From DATBSL01 sp963729875 (lineage in GTDB: Bacteria; Acidobacteriota; Vicinamibacteria; Fen-336), in the NCBI GenBank assembly GCA_963729875.1, contig CAVSPR010000007.1:310001-374000 (forward strand): 64,000 bases of DNA, read 5' to 3'. The position numbers and the translations under genes were made by a program. The stretch's first letter is position 1; every line of letters starts with the position of its first letter. Shown piece by piece: positions 53,309-61,957 of this stretch. The notes below the pieces were generated by a model, which saw only the letters and a list, made by a program, of their open reading frames with translations, was not told the origin of the DNA and made no database searches.

Positions 53309-54934
53309 TCAGGGCAGCCGGAGGACGTTCTCGGGCTCGTCCGGGGGGACGAGGGCGACGGAGTCGATCGCGATCGGGCCGCCGCCGCGCAGCGCCAGGA
53401 CGAGGTCGGGGCCGCCCGACTCCGGGTGGTGGTACGGGAGGCGCAGGCGGAAGGAGCCGGAGACCTCGCGCTCGCGCCAGCGCGTCTCCCGGCCGAAGTC
53501 GCTCTCGCCGAGGCCGAGCGTTCCGCGGCCGCGGCCGGCGACCCGCAGCTCCAGCCGGCGGGGCCACGCCCCCGCGGGCACGCGGAAGGCGAGGCCGTCG
53601 CCCGCGGCCCGCAGCTCCAGCCGGCCGCCCTCGACGCGCGCGCCCGCCTCGAGGCGGAGAGCGAAGATCGTCGGGTCGACGCCGCCGGGGGCGGGCGGCG
53701 TCCGCGCGAAGGACACGAAGGAGCCGGACGCGCCCGCCGGCGCGACGACGCGCGTGCGCAGGACGAGGCGGCGCCCGTCGAGCCGGGGAAGGGCGACGCG
53801 CGCGTCCGCTCGCGGACCTGGAACGCGATCGGGCTCGCCCCCGCGTCCCACAGGGCGCCCCGCAGCTCGCCCGACGGCTCCCTGTACAGCCGGTCCCAGC
53901 GGCCGTCGTACGCCACCGCCCCCAGCGCCTGCACCGCGACCGACGCGAGCGGCGAGCAGGCTCGCGCCGAACCCGAGGAGGGCGAAGCCCTCGGGCAGGA
54001 ACAGGATCAGCAGCGGCCACGCGGGGGCCGCCCAGCGCGGCCCCCAGAACTCGCCGGCCGCCCAGCCCCCGGCGAAGGCGAGCGCGGCGAAGTGGGCCAG
54101 GGTGGCGAGACCGCAGGCGGGGGCGAGGAGCCGCGAGGGCTGCGGCTGGTCCCAGAGCCGGCGCGCCGGGCGCGCGCAGGGTCCGGATGAGGCCGGCGAG
54201 GCCGACGAGCGCCACCGGAGCGAAGACGAACGCGCCCTTCGCCGGCGAGGTCAGGAGGGCGAGCCCCCCGCGGCCGCGGGCCGGGAACCGGCCGAGCGGA
54301 CGCGGGGAGGCGAAGGCGAGGGCGGCGAGCACGCCGGGGACCGCCCAAGCGAGGACGAGAAGGCCCCTTCCCCGCCAGCGGAAGACCGCCGCGGCGGCCA
54401 GCACCAGGGCCAGGGCCGCGGTCGAAGGCTGCAGGGCGACGGCGAGGCCGAGGGGAAGGCCGGCCCGCACGGCCGGGCCGTGGTCCTCCTCCGCCTCGCC
54501 CCGCACGAGGAGCAGCAGGGCCACCGCCACGGCGCAGGTGGCCGCCGCCTCGCCCGACCAGGCCTGGGCGGCGGCGGCGAGGGTCGTGCCGAGCGCGAGC
54601 AGCAACCCCGCCCAGCCACGCGTCGCTCGAGCCGTGACGGCGCACGACCGCCGCGAAGAGCGCGCCCGCGGCGAGGGCGGCGAAGAGCGCGGCCAGCGCC
54701 TTGCCGACGAGGGCCTCGCCGGCGGCGTCGAGCTGCAGGACGAGCCCGGCGAGGGCGACCGCGCCGCGGAGGAGCCAGCCGCGGCGCCGGACGGCGTCGG
54801 GGGTGCCGACCGGGCCGGCCGTTGGCGACCAGGAGCAGGAAGGCCACGACGACGACGACGAGGGTCGCCCCGACGCCGGGCCCGGGCGGTCGGCCCGCGG
54901 CGGCGGTGCGACGGGGTGGGACGCGGACACCCAC
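53309..54934 (-). CDS. multi-pass membrane glycosyltransferase-like protein, frameshifted
   Basis: About 540 residues if frames are joined. It is hydrophobic with many helices: TLVVVVVAFLLLVAN, LLRGAVALAGLVLQLDAAG, LLLALGTTLAAAAQAWSG, GLLVLAWAVPGVLAALAFA, GAFVFAPVALVGLAGLIRTL and AAPAWPLLILFLPEGFALLG. A C-terminal soluble part of beta strands follows (FVSFARTPPAPGGVDPTIFALRLEAGARVEG), resembling a carbohydrate-binding jelly roll. It resembles GT-C type membrane proteins but no catalytic motif is visible. There are about five frame changes, mostly +1. GTG 54934 follows the mltG stop closely. Confidence 0.5.
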
Positions 54935-54937
54935 GGC

Positions 54938-56005
54938 TCAGGAGCTCGCGCGCCGCCGCTGGTAGCGGTCCACGGCGCGGTTGTGGGCGGCGAGGGTCTC
55001 GCTGAACTCGTGGGTGCCGTCGTTGCGGCTCACGAAGTAGAGCTCCTTCGTCTCCGCGGGCTCGAGCACGGCGAGGATCGCCTCGCGCCCCGGGGAGCCG
55101 ATCGGCCCGGGCGGCAGGCCCGGCCGGCGGTAGGTGTTGTAGGGCGAGTCGACTGTCGAGGTCGCGCCTGCGGATGTTGCCGTCCCAGCGGCCCGCCTTC
55201 TTGAGCGCGTAGATGATCGGTGGGGTCCGTCTGCAGGGGCATGCCCCTCTCGAGCCGGTTCAGGAACACGCGCGGCGATGCGCGGGCGCTCGTCGGCGCT
55301 CGCCGTCTCGAGCTCGACGATCGAGGCGAGCGTGACGACCTGGCGCACGGTGAGCCCCTTCCCGGCGATGCGCGCGAGCTCGGGGGCGATCACCTCGCGG
55401 AAGCGCTGCGCCATCCGGCGGACGAGCGCCCGCGGCGCCTCCGGCGCCTGCGGGACGTCGTAGGTGTCCGGGAAGAGGTAGCCCTCGAGGTCGGTCGCCG
55501 CGGGGTCGAGGTCGCGCACCGGCGCCGGGTCGTGCGCCGCCTCGAGGAACGCCTCGAGGTCGAGCCCCTCGCCCGCCACGAGGGCGGCGACCTCGTCGAG
55601 GCTGCGCCCCTCGGGGACGGTGAGGTCGCGACGGACCACGTCTCCCCGCGCCAGCGCGTCGAGGATGCCCTCGAGCGAGAGCGGGCCCCGAGAGCGCGTA
55701 CTCGCCGGCCTTGAGCCGCGCGCCCACTCCCCGCGAGCGGGCCAGCGCGCGGAAGACGAGCGGGTGGCGCACGAGGCCGAGGGCCTGGAGCTGGCGCCCG
55801 ATCGCCTCCGCGCTCGCGCCCGGGGGGACGACCAGGCGCACGGCGGGAGCGCCGTCGGGGATCTTCGTGCCGGCGGTCTCGTACCACCAGGCGAGCCCAG
55901 GCGCCGCCCGAGGAGCGCGAGCGCCGCGGCCAGCCCGGCGACGACGCGAGCGCGGCCAGGCGCCGCCGTCCGGGGCGGCGCGCCCGGGTGCAGCGGGCGC
56001 GTCAA
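54938..56005 (-). CDS. mltG: endolytic murein transglycosylase MltG, frameshifted
   Basis: About 340 residues. MltG cleaves nascent peptidoglycan glycan strands from an N-terminal membrane anchor. Family sequences are VPPGASAEAIGRQLQALGLVRHPLVFRALAR, LTVPEGRSLDEVAALVAGEGLDLEAFL, GYLFPDTYDVP, TLASIVELETA (catalytic Glu) and SPYNTYRRPGLPPGPIGSPGREAI. It needs frame changes near 55900, 55688, 55268, 55215 and 55148. TTG 56005 is likely the start, with the ruvX stop overlapping it. The gene order ruvX-mltG is conserved in bacteria. Confidence 0.85.
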   Translation of the reverse strand: MTRPLHPGAPPRTAAPGRARVVAGLAAALALLGRRLGSPGGTRPPARRSPTALPPCAWSSPRARARRRSGASSRPSASCATRSSSARWPARGEWARGSRPASTRSRGPLSLEGILDALARGDVVRRDLTVPEGRSLDEVAALVAGEGLDLEAFLEAAHDPAPVRDLDPAATDLEGYLFPDTYDVPQAPEAPRALVRRMAQRFREVIAPELARIAGKGLTVRQVVTLASIVELETASADERPRIAARVPEPAREGHAPADGPHRSSTRSRRRAAGTATSAGATSTVDSPYNTYRRPGLPPGPIGSPGREAILAVLEPAETKELYFVSRNDGTHEFSETLAAHNRAVDRYQRRRASS

Positions 56006-56448
56006 GCGGGCCGCCCTCGTCCACCGGCGGGCGCGCCGGACCCCGCGCTCGTCGAGGTACTCCTGCAGGATCAGCGCGGCGGCGGCCTGGTCGATCCGGG
56101 CCTTGCGGTCGCGCCGCTTCACCCCGGCCTCGGCCAGGCGCTCGTCGGCGGCGACGGAGGTCAGCCTCTCGTCTCGGGTCACGACCGGGACACGCAGCAC
56201 GCGGCGCAGGCGCTCGACGAACGCCAGCACCTTCTCGCCCTGCGGCCCCAGCTGCCGTCGAGGCGCCGGGGCAGGCCGACCACGACCTCGCCCGCGCTCG
56301 TGCTCCGGACGAGGGCGGCGACCGCCTGCGCGTCCTTGCGCGGCCCGGCCGCGGCAAGGTCGACGAGGCCCGAGGCGAGCGTCCCCGTCTCGTCGGAGAG
56401 GGCCACGCCGATCCGGACGTCGCCCAGGTCGAGGGCCAGCAGGCGCAC
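56002..56448 (-). CDS. ruvX: Holliday-junction-resolvase-like RuvX/YqgF, frameshifted
   Basis: About 148 residues. An RNase H-like nuclease involved in 16S rRNA processing or recombination. The N-terminus VRLLALDLGDVRIGVALSDETG has the first catalytic Asp, VVGLPRRLDGS the second region and PVVTRDERLTSVAADERLAEAG with DQAAAALILQEYL the C-terminal site. One +1 change lies near 56262. GTG 56448 is preceded by TATACT at 6 nt. It overlaps mltG. Confidence 0.88.
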
Positions 56449-56454
56449 CGCGCC

Positions 56455-56460
56455 AGTATA
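56455..56460 (-). promoter_or_regulatory. -10 box, leaderless geometry, ruvX
   Basis: TATACT (56460-56455, minus strand) lies 6 nt before GTG 56448, identical in sequence and spacing to the box of the sensor kinase gene at 44.69 kb. Confidence 0.4.
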
Positions 56461-56536
56461 GCGTCCCCGCCGCCGTGCCTTGACACCCCCGGGGGCCTCT
56501 GCAATCCTCCGGCGCAACCGCCGGGGGGCTCTCGTC

Positions 56537-57592
56537 TTGTCCGAGCCGAAGTACCGCATCCTCCACCAGCTGGGCGCCGGCGGCATGGGCACCGTGCGCA
56601 AGGGGCTCCTCCTCGGGGAGGCCGGGTTCCAGCGGCCGATCGTCTTCAAGCAGCTCAAGAACCCCGACCCCGAGCACCTGCGGCTCTTCGTCGAGGAGGC
56701 GCGGCGCTACGCGGTCCTCGACCACGAGAACATCGGGCGCATCTTCGACTTCGAGCGGGTGGACGGGGAGCTGTGCATCGTCCTCGAGTACATCGACGGC
56801 TGGAGCCTCGTCGAGTACCTCGAGCGCCACCGCGCGCTCGGCTGCCTGCCCGACGTGGAGCTCTCCGTGTTCATCGCGAGCCGCGTGTGCCGCGGGCTGC
56901 AGTACGTGTTCGAGAAGGCCCGCATCGTGCACCGTGACGTCAGCCCGGGCAACGTGATGATGACGACCGAGGGCACGGTCAAGCTGATCGACTTCGGCAT
57001 CGCGGCCCGCAGCGGCGCCCGCGAGAGCTACCTCGCCGGCAAGCCCGCCTACATGGCCCCCGAGATGGTGATCGAGATGCGGGCCGACCAGCGGAGCGAC
57101 ATCTTCTCTCTCGGCACGGTCCTCTTCGAGATCCTGACCGGCGAGCGCCTGTTCGACGGGGAGACGACGACCGACGTGCTGGAGAAGGTCGTGGCCGGCG
57201 ACATCCCGAGGGCGAGCTCGATCAACCCCGCGGTCCCGGAGGCGGTCGAGGCCATCCTCGCGCGCGCCCTCGAGCGCCACCCGGGGCGCCGCTTCGTCTC
57301 CGCCGCGGCCATGGGCGAGGCCTGCGAGCACCACCTCTACGACAAGGGCTACGGGCCCACCAACCTCACCCTGAAGCACTACCTCTCGTCGATCTTCGGC
57401 CGGGGCCTCCACAACGAGTCCGCCGCGGACGCCCGCTCGCACGAGCCGACCCTCATCCCGCTCCGGGACGAGATGCGCCGGCCGGAGGAGGGCGAGCCGA
57501 CCCGCGTCGTCTCGCCCCTCAAGAAGGTGATCGTGCGCGCCCACACCCCGCGGCCGGGCTCGGCGAAGACGCCGAAGGCGCCGCGGTCCTGA
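56537..57592 (+). CDS. cytoplasmic Ser/Thr protein kinase
   Basis: 351 residues. The Hanks-type kinase domain (~5-270) has LGAGGMGTVRKG (G-loop), IVFKQLKN (Lys), VEEARRYAVL (Glu), VHRDVSPGNVMM (HRD loop with Ser in place of the usual Lys), KLIDFGIAA (DFG) and PAYMAPEM (APE). A C-terminal ~70-residue tail is basic and Pro-rich. There is no transmembrane helix. The HRDVSPGN form is typical of certain myxobacterial and acidobacterial kinases. TTG 56537 was chosen; no other start fits. Possible targets include FHA or DUF4388 proteins in this window. Confidence 0.88.
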   Translation: MSEPKYRILHQLGAGGMGTVRKGLLLGEAGFQRPIVFKQLKNPDPEHLRLFVEEARRYAVLDHENIGRIFDFERVDGELCIVLEYIDGWSLVEYLERHRALGCLPDVELSVFIASRVCRGLQYVFEKARIVHRDVSPGNVMMTTEGTVKLIDFGIAARSGARESYLAGKPAYMAPEMVIEMRADQRSDIFSLGTVLFEILTGERLFDGETTTDVLEKVVAGDIPRASSINPAVPEAVEAILARALERHPGRRFVSAAAMGEACEHHLYDKGYGPTNLTLKHYLSSIFGRGLHNESAADARSHEPTLIPLRDEMRRPEEGEPTRVVSPLKKVIVRAHTPRPGSAKTPKAPRS

Positions 57593-57596
57593 CCGG

Positions 57597-58448
57597 CTAG
57601 GACCGGAACAGCTTCAGACCCTCCACCACCGAGAAGGCGACCGACAGCAGCGACAGCACGAGGCAGCCGAAGGCCACGAGCACGTGGTCGCCGCGCTCGG
57701 GCTTGAGGGGGTCGAGCACCTTCGCCGCGAGCCAGCCGCCGGCCAGGCCGCCGAGGTGGGCCCAGTTGTCGATGCCGGGCATGATGAACCCGAAGACCAG
57801 CATGGTCAGGGCGAGGCTCTTCGCCTGCTGGCCGATGGAGGAGCTGCCGCCGCGACGGCCGTAGTGCAGGAGGGCCCCGATGAGCCCGAAGATCGGCGCC
57901 GACGCCCCCACCGTGAAGCCCGCGCCGCCGAGGAACCGGGGGAGGAACGGCAGGAAGGCCCCGGCCAGGCTGCTCGCGAGGAAGCCCGTGACCGCGGAGA
58001 CGGTGTAGATGATCACCGTGCGGCCGGGCCCGTAGAGCCGGGCCGTCGGCGGGGCGAGGTCGCGGACCCACAGCATGTTGAAGAGGATGTGCAGCACGCC
58101 CCCGTGGAGCCACGCCGCGCTCAGGACGGTCCACCACCGGCCGTAGCCGAAGACCGGGACCGCGCCGCTCGCTCCGAAGAGGAACAGGCTCGGGACGCTC
58201 GGCGAGAAGAGCGAGAGGAGCCCCGACGTGCGCATGCCTTCCACGTCGGCGGCGAGCGAGGCGAGGTAGAGGGCGCCGCAAGCCCACATCACGAGCGTGG
58301 CGAAGCCCATGTCGTCGCCGACGCCGCGCAGGAGGTGGGCGAAGCCCCACATCCCGGGGTTGCGCCGCCCGCAGCTGAGGCACTGCGGGTCCTTCACGCC
58401 GACGAGCGTGCCGCACGACGGACAGAGAACCGAGGAGGGGCGGGACAT
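57597..58448 (-). CDS. rhomboid intramembrane serine protease with zinc ribbon
   Basis: 283 residues. An N-terminal zinc ribbon (CPSCGTLVGVKDPQCLSCG) precedes a rhomboid core of about six helices. The catalytic Ser is in TVGASAPIFGLIGALLHY and the His in DNWAHLGGLAGGWLA. WLHGGVLHILFNMLWVRD supplies the oxyanion His and Asn. It cleaves membrane proteins within the bilayer. The added zinc ribbon is common in bacterial rhomboids. It is convergent with the kinase gene. Confidence 0.93.
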   Translation of the reverse strand: MSRPSSVLCPSCGTLVGVKDPQCLSCGRRNPGMWGFAHLLRGVGDDMGFATLVMWACGALYLASLAADVEGMRTSGLLSLFSPSVPSLFLFGASGAVPVFGYGRWWTVLSAAWLHGGVLHILFNMLWVRDLAPPTARLYGPGRTVIIYTVSAVTGFLASSLAGAFLPFLPRFLGGAGFTVGASAPIFGLIGALLHYGRRGGSSSIGQQAKSLALTMLVFGFIMPGIDNWAHLGGLAGGWLAAKVLDPLKPERGDHVLVAFGCLVLSLLSVAFSVVEGLKLFRS

Positions 58449-58517
58449 GGAGACGACATTCTAGCTTCGTAATCCTGCATTCTGGGGACATCCCTACCGC
58501 AACGGCCAGGCTGTGCC

Positions 58518-58596
58518 CGGCTTCCTTGGATCTGGGGGGTGCTGCTTGCCCTGGCCGGAGGGCCAGAGTGCACCCCCCAGGCCCCCCCCTTGGACG
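58518..58596. repeat. dispersed palindromic element, copy 2
   Basis: The flank GGCTTCCTTGGATCT leads to arms GGGGGGTGC (58534-58542) and GCACCCCCC (58570-58578), followed by CAGGCCCCCC and TGGACG as in copy 1. The 27-nt interior holds a second stem CTGGCC/GGCCAG with loop GGAG. It lies between divergent genes (rhomboid and phosphodiesterase), so it is not simply a terminator. Confidence 0.75.
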
Positions 58597-58682
58597 GCAC
58601 CGGCGGTCTACCGACCGATGCGATCCGTCGGGTAAACTGGTGCCTTCGTGTCAGCCGTTCTCTTGTGAAGCAGGTGCCCTGA

Positions 58683-60782
58683 ATGCTCTCGTCCGCTGTC
58701 CGCCGTTCCCTCGCCGCCTCGGCCGCCGTGGCTGCCCTCGCGCTCTCGCTGCCCCTCGTCGACTGCAGGAAGGGCCCGGAGGGCGGCAAGCCCCTCCGCC
58801 GCACGAAGCAGCGCGTCTTCGTCATGGGCTTCGACGGGATGGACCCGACCCTGGCCAAGAAGTTCATGGACGAGGGGAAGCTGCCGAACCTGAAGGCCCT
58901 GGCCGACGAGGGGACGTTCGCGAGGCTCGGCTCGACGCAGCCGTCCGAGTCGCCCACCGCCTGGTCGAGCTTCGCCACCGGCGTCAACCCGGGCAAGCAC
59001 AGCATCTACGACTTCCTCATCCGCGACCTGCAGACCTACTTCCCGGACCTGAACATGGTGCGCAAGGAGCCGCCGAAGTTCCTCTGGGGGCTCATCCCGA
59101 CGCAGGCGCCGAAGATCATCTCGATGCGGGGCGGGACGTCGTTCTGGAAGACCGCCTCCGCGGACGGCGTGAGGAGCGTCATCCTGACGGTCCCGGTGAC
59201 CTTTCCTCCCGAGGAGCTGCACCACGGCGACATGCTCGGGGGGCTGCCGCTCCCGGACGTGCGCGGGACGATGGGCACCTTCTACTACTGGGCGACCGAT
59301 CTGTCCTCGTACGAGGAGGGCAACACCGAGTTCGGCGGCTTCCTGAAGCGCCTGCTGTTCGACGCCGGCGTGTCCGAGACCGTGCTCATGGGCCCCGAGA
59401 GCCCGATCCTCAAGCAGGAGGAGGCGGCTCTGCGGGAGAAGAAGAAAGCGGGGAGCCTCTCCGACAAGGAGCAGGCGCGGCTCGACGAGCTCGCGACCGG
59501 CAAGGACATCAAGCTCCCGATGACGGTGCGCTGGACCGAGGGCTCGGGTCGGGCCGACATCGAGATCCAGGGCCACCGGCTGAGCCTGAGGGCCGGCGAC
59601 TGGAGCGAGTGGATCCCGCTCACGTTCAAGGTCAACGCTCTCGTGCGCGTGCACGGGATGACGCAGTTCCACGTGAGCCAGGCGGACCGCGAGCTGCGGC
59701 TGTACGCCTCGCCCGTGAACATGGACCCGCGCAACCCCCCGATCCCGATCTCGAAGCCGGACTCGTTCTCGGGGGACGTCGCCGAGAAGATCGGCCTCTA
59801 CCGCACGCTCGGGTGGGCGGAGTCGGCGGACAAGCCCCTCAACGAGGGACGGCTCGACGAGGCCGAGTTCCTCTACGACTCCGACCGGGCCATGGACGAC
59901 CGCGAGAAGGTCATCCTCGAGAGCCTGAAGCGCGACGACTGGGACCTCTTCGTGGCCGCGATCGAGACGACCGACCGCATCTCTCACATGATGTGGCGGC
60001 TCATCGACCCGCGCCACCCGATGTACGACGCGACGCTCGCCGCGAGGTACGGGGACTCGATCGAGAAGGTCTACCGCCGGGCGGACGACTTCGTGGGCAT
60101 CCTCCGGCAGAAGGTGCCGAAGGACGCCGTCTTCATGGTCATGTCGGACCACGGCTTCCACTCCTTCCGCCGCGAGGTGAACCTCAACACCTGGCTCGTG
60201 CAGAACGGCTACATGACCGTCAAGGGCGCGAGCGCGGAGAAGACGCTGCAGGACCTCTTCGGCCGCGGCAAGTTCTTCGAGGGGGTGGACTGGTCGAAGA
60301 CGAAGGCCTACGCGGTGGGGCTCGGCCAGATCTACTTCAACCTGCGCGGCCGCGAGAGCCAGGGCATCGTCTCCGCCGGCCAGGAGTACCGCGAGCTCCA
60401 GGAGGAGATCCGGTCGAAGCTGGTGCCCCTCACCGACCCCGAGACGGGCGAGCGGGTCTTCGCGGACGTCTACAGGCGGGACGACATCTACAAGGGCGAG
60501 TACATCCAGATGGCCCCCGACCTGCAGGTGGGCTTCCTCGACGGCTACCGGGTGGGCTGGCAGGACACGCTCGGCACGATCCGCCGGGCGGTGGTCGAGA
60601 ACAACAACAAGAAATGGTCCGGCGACCACTGCGCGACCGCCACCGAGATCAGCCACGGCGTCTTCTTCTGCAACCGGAGGATCGCCAAGGCGGAGCCGCA
60701 CATCATGGACCTCGCGCCTTCCGTGCTGAAGCTGCTCGAGGCCGGGATCCCGGCCGACTACGACGGCACCCCGCTCTGGTGA
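58683..60782 (+). CDS. alkaline phosphatase superfamily (type I phosphodiesterase-like) lipoprotein
   Basis: 699 residues, intact. The signal MLSSAVRRSLAASAAVAALA ends in a lipobox-like LPLVDC with Asp before Cys, as in the FG-GAP protein. Superfamily motifs are GFDGMDPTLAKKFMDEGKLPN, SESPTAWSSFATGVNPGKH (nucleophile Thr), ETTDRISHMMW and MSDHGFHSF. It is strongly similar over its full length to the gene at 8.5-10.6 kb, so it serves as a guide for where that copy's frame should run. It is followed by EnvC with a 4-nt overlap. A role in the envelope is likely. Confidence 0.88.
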   Translation: MLSSAVRRSLAASAAVAALALSLPLVDCRKGPEGGKPLRRTKQRVFVMGFDGMDPTLAKKFMDEGKLPNLKALADEGTFARLGSTQPSESPTAWSSFATGVNPGKHSIYDFLIRDLQTYFPDLNMVRKEPPKFLWGLIPTQAPKIISMRGGTSFWKTASADGVRSVILTVPVTFPPEELHHGDMLGGLPLPDVRGTMGTFYYWATDLSSYEEGNTEFGGFLKRLLFDAGVSETVLMGPESPILKQEEAALREKKKAGSLSDKEQARLDELATGKDIKLPMTVRWTEGSGRADIEIQGHRLSLRAGDWSEWIPLTFKVNALVRVHGMTQFHVSQADRELRLYASPVNMDPRNPPIPISKPDSFSGDVAEKIGLYRTLGWAESADKPLNEGRLDEAEFLYDSDRAMDDREKVILESLKRDDWDLFVAAIETTDRISHMMWRLIDPRHPMYDATLAARYGDSIEKVYRRADDFVGILRQKVPKDAVFMVMSDHGFHSFRREVNLNTWLVQNGYMTVKGASAEKTLQDLFGRGKFFEGVDWSKTKAYAVGLGQIYFNLRGRESQGIVSAGQEYRELQEEIRSKLVPLTDPETGERVFADVYRRDDIYKGEYIQMAPDLQVGFLDGYRVGWQDTLGTIRRAVVENNNKKWSGDHCATATEISHGVFFCNRRIAKAEPHIMDLAPSVLKLLEAGIPADYDGTPLW

Positions 60783-61915
60783 GGACCGCCCTCCTGCTTC
60801 TCGCCCTCGCCGCGCCGCCTCAGGAGCCGCCCTTCCCGGCGGCGCCCGCGGCGGCGACCCGAAGCGACGAGGAGCGGCTCGGCCGGGTGCGCGAGCGGCG
60901 GGCGTCGCTGGAGCAGGAGCTCGCCCGGCTGCGCGGCGAAGAGAAGACCCTCCTCGGGGAGGTGGAGCAGCTGGAGATCGAGCTGCAGCTGCGGACCGAG
61001 GAGCTCACCGAGATCCAGATCACGCTGCGGCGCGTCCGCGCCCAGCTCGACGCCACCGTGGCCCGGGTGCGGTTGCTCGAGACGAGCCTCGCCACGGCGC
61101 GCCCCGCCCTCGCCGCCCACGCGCGGGCCCTCTACAAGCTCGGCGACATGAGCTACCTGCGGCTCCTGCTCTCGATCGACCGGCCGTCCGATTTCTTCCG
61201 CGGGTACCGCTTCATCAGCACCCTGGCCCGCCGCGACAACGCCCGGGTGACCGCCTTCCGCTCCGACCTGCGCGCCCTCACCGCCGAGAAGGAGGTCCTC
61301 GAGCAGCGCACGCGCGAGTCGGTGACGCTGCGCAACCGGCTCGCCTCCGCCCGCCGCGCCCTCGACGCCCAGCGGGGGCGCAAGACCGAGCTCCTCACTT
61401 CCCTCGTCGAGCGGAAGGAGCTGAACGCCGCCTACGTGGAGGAGCTCGCCCAGGCCGAGTCGCGCCTCCAGGAGCTGATCTCGGGACTCGGCGGGGGCGA
61501 GGTGGCGGTTCCCCTCGGGGCCTTCCGGGGCGGCCTCCCCTGGCCGGTCGAGGGCCGCGTGCGGGCCGGCTTCGGGCGCCGCAAGCACCCGCGCTTCGAC
61601 ACCTACACCGTGCACAACGGCATCGAGATCGAGGCGGCGCCGGAGGCCGAGGTCCGCGCGGTCCACGACGGCCGGGTCGTCTTCGCGGACCGTTTCCTCG
61701 GCTACGGCCTCATGGTGGTCGTGGACCACGGCGCCAAGCACCACTCGCTCTACGCCCAGCTCGAGGAGACCGCGGTCACGCCGGGGCAGGAGGTGGCGGC
61801 GGGGACGGTCCTGGGGAGGGCCGAGGCCGGCGGCTCGGACCGGCCCGGCGTCTACTTCGAGATGCGCTTCCAGGGCCGGCCGGAGGACCCCCTGGCCTGG
61901 CTCCGCCGGCCCTGA
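60779..61915 (+). CDS. EnvC-like murein hydrolase activator (M23 family)
   Basis: 378 residues. A signal peptide (VRTALLLLALAAPPQ) precedes long coiled coils (~30-260). A C-terminal LytM/M23 domain follows (GLPWPVEGRVRAGFGRRKHPRF, VHNGIEIEAAPEAEVRAVHDGRVVFAD, VVVDHGAKHHSLYAQLEE, GRAEAGGSDRPGVYFEMRF). The LytM zinc ligands are partly replaced (HNGIEIE keeps only part of HxxxD), consistent with activator rather than hydrolase function. It likely controls amidases at the division site. GTG 60779 overlaps the upstream stop. Confidence 0.88.
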   Translation: MRTALLLLALAAPPQEPPFPAAPAAATRSDEERLGRVRERRASLEQELARLRGEEKTLLGEVEQLEIELQLRTEELTEIQITLRRVRAQLDATVARVRLLETSLATARPALAAHARALYKLGDMSYLRLLLSIDRPSDFFRGYRFISTLARRDNARVTAFRSDLRALTAEKEVLEQRTRESVTLRNRLASARRALDAQRGRKTELLTSLVERKELNAAYVEELAQAESRLQELISGLGGGEVAVPLGAFRGGLPWPVEGRVRAGFGRRKHPRFDTYTVHNGIEIEAAPEAEVRAVHDGRVVFADRFLGYGLMVVVDHGAKHHSLYAQLEETAVTPGQEVAAGTVLGRAEAGGSDRPGVYFEMRFQGRPEDPLAWLRRP

Positions 61916-61945
61916 CCCCGCCGGGACGCCCCCGCCCCGGGGTGG

Positions 61946-61951
61946 TATCCT
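61946..61951 (+). promoter_or_regulatory. -10 box, leaderless geometry, S41 protease
   Basis: TATCCT lies exactly 6 nt before ATG 61958, with no good -35 at 17 nt. It matches the geometry seen at several other genes. Confidence 0.35.
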
Positions 61952-61957
61952 GAGCTC

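Noticed and set aside
49960..56265. Programmed frameshifting as an explanation for the frame-change block
   Set aside because: The sites have no common slippery heptamer or downstream structure, and the shifts occur many times per gene. Sequence error explains them better.
56480..56508. TTGACA followed by C5G5, like the DUF4126 promoter, before the Ser/Thr kinase gene
   Set aside because: No acceptable -10 falls 16-18 nt downstream, and the start codon is far away. I could not support it as a promoter.
58534..58560. Sigma-54 promoter (GG-N10-GC) near the second palindromic element
   Set aside because: The match falls inside G runs of the palindrome, lacks TTGCA context and occurs by chance in such sequence.
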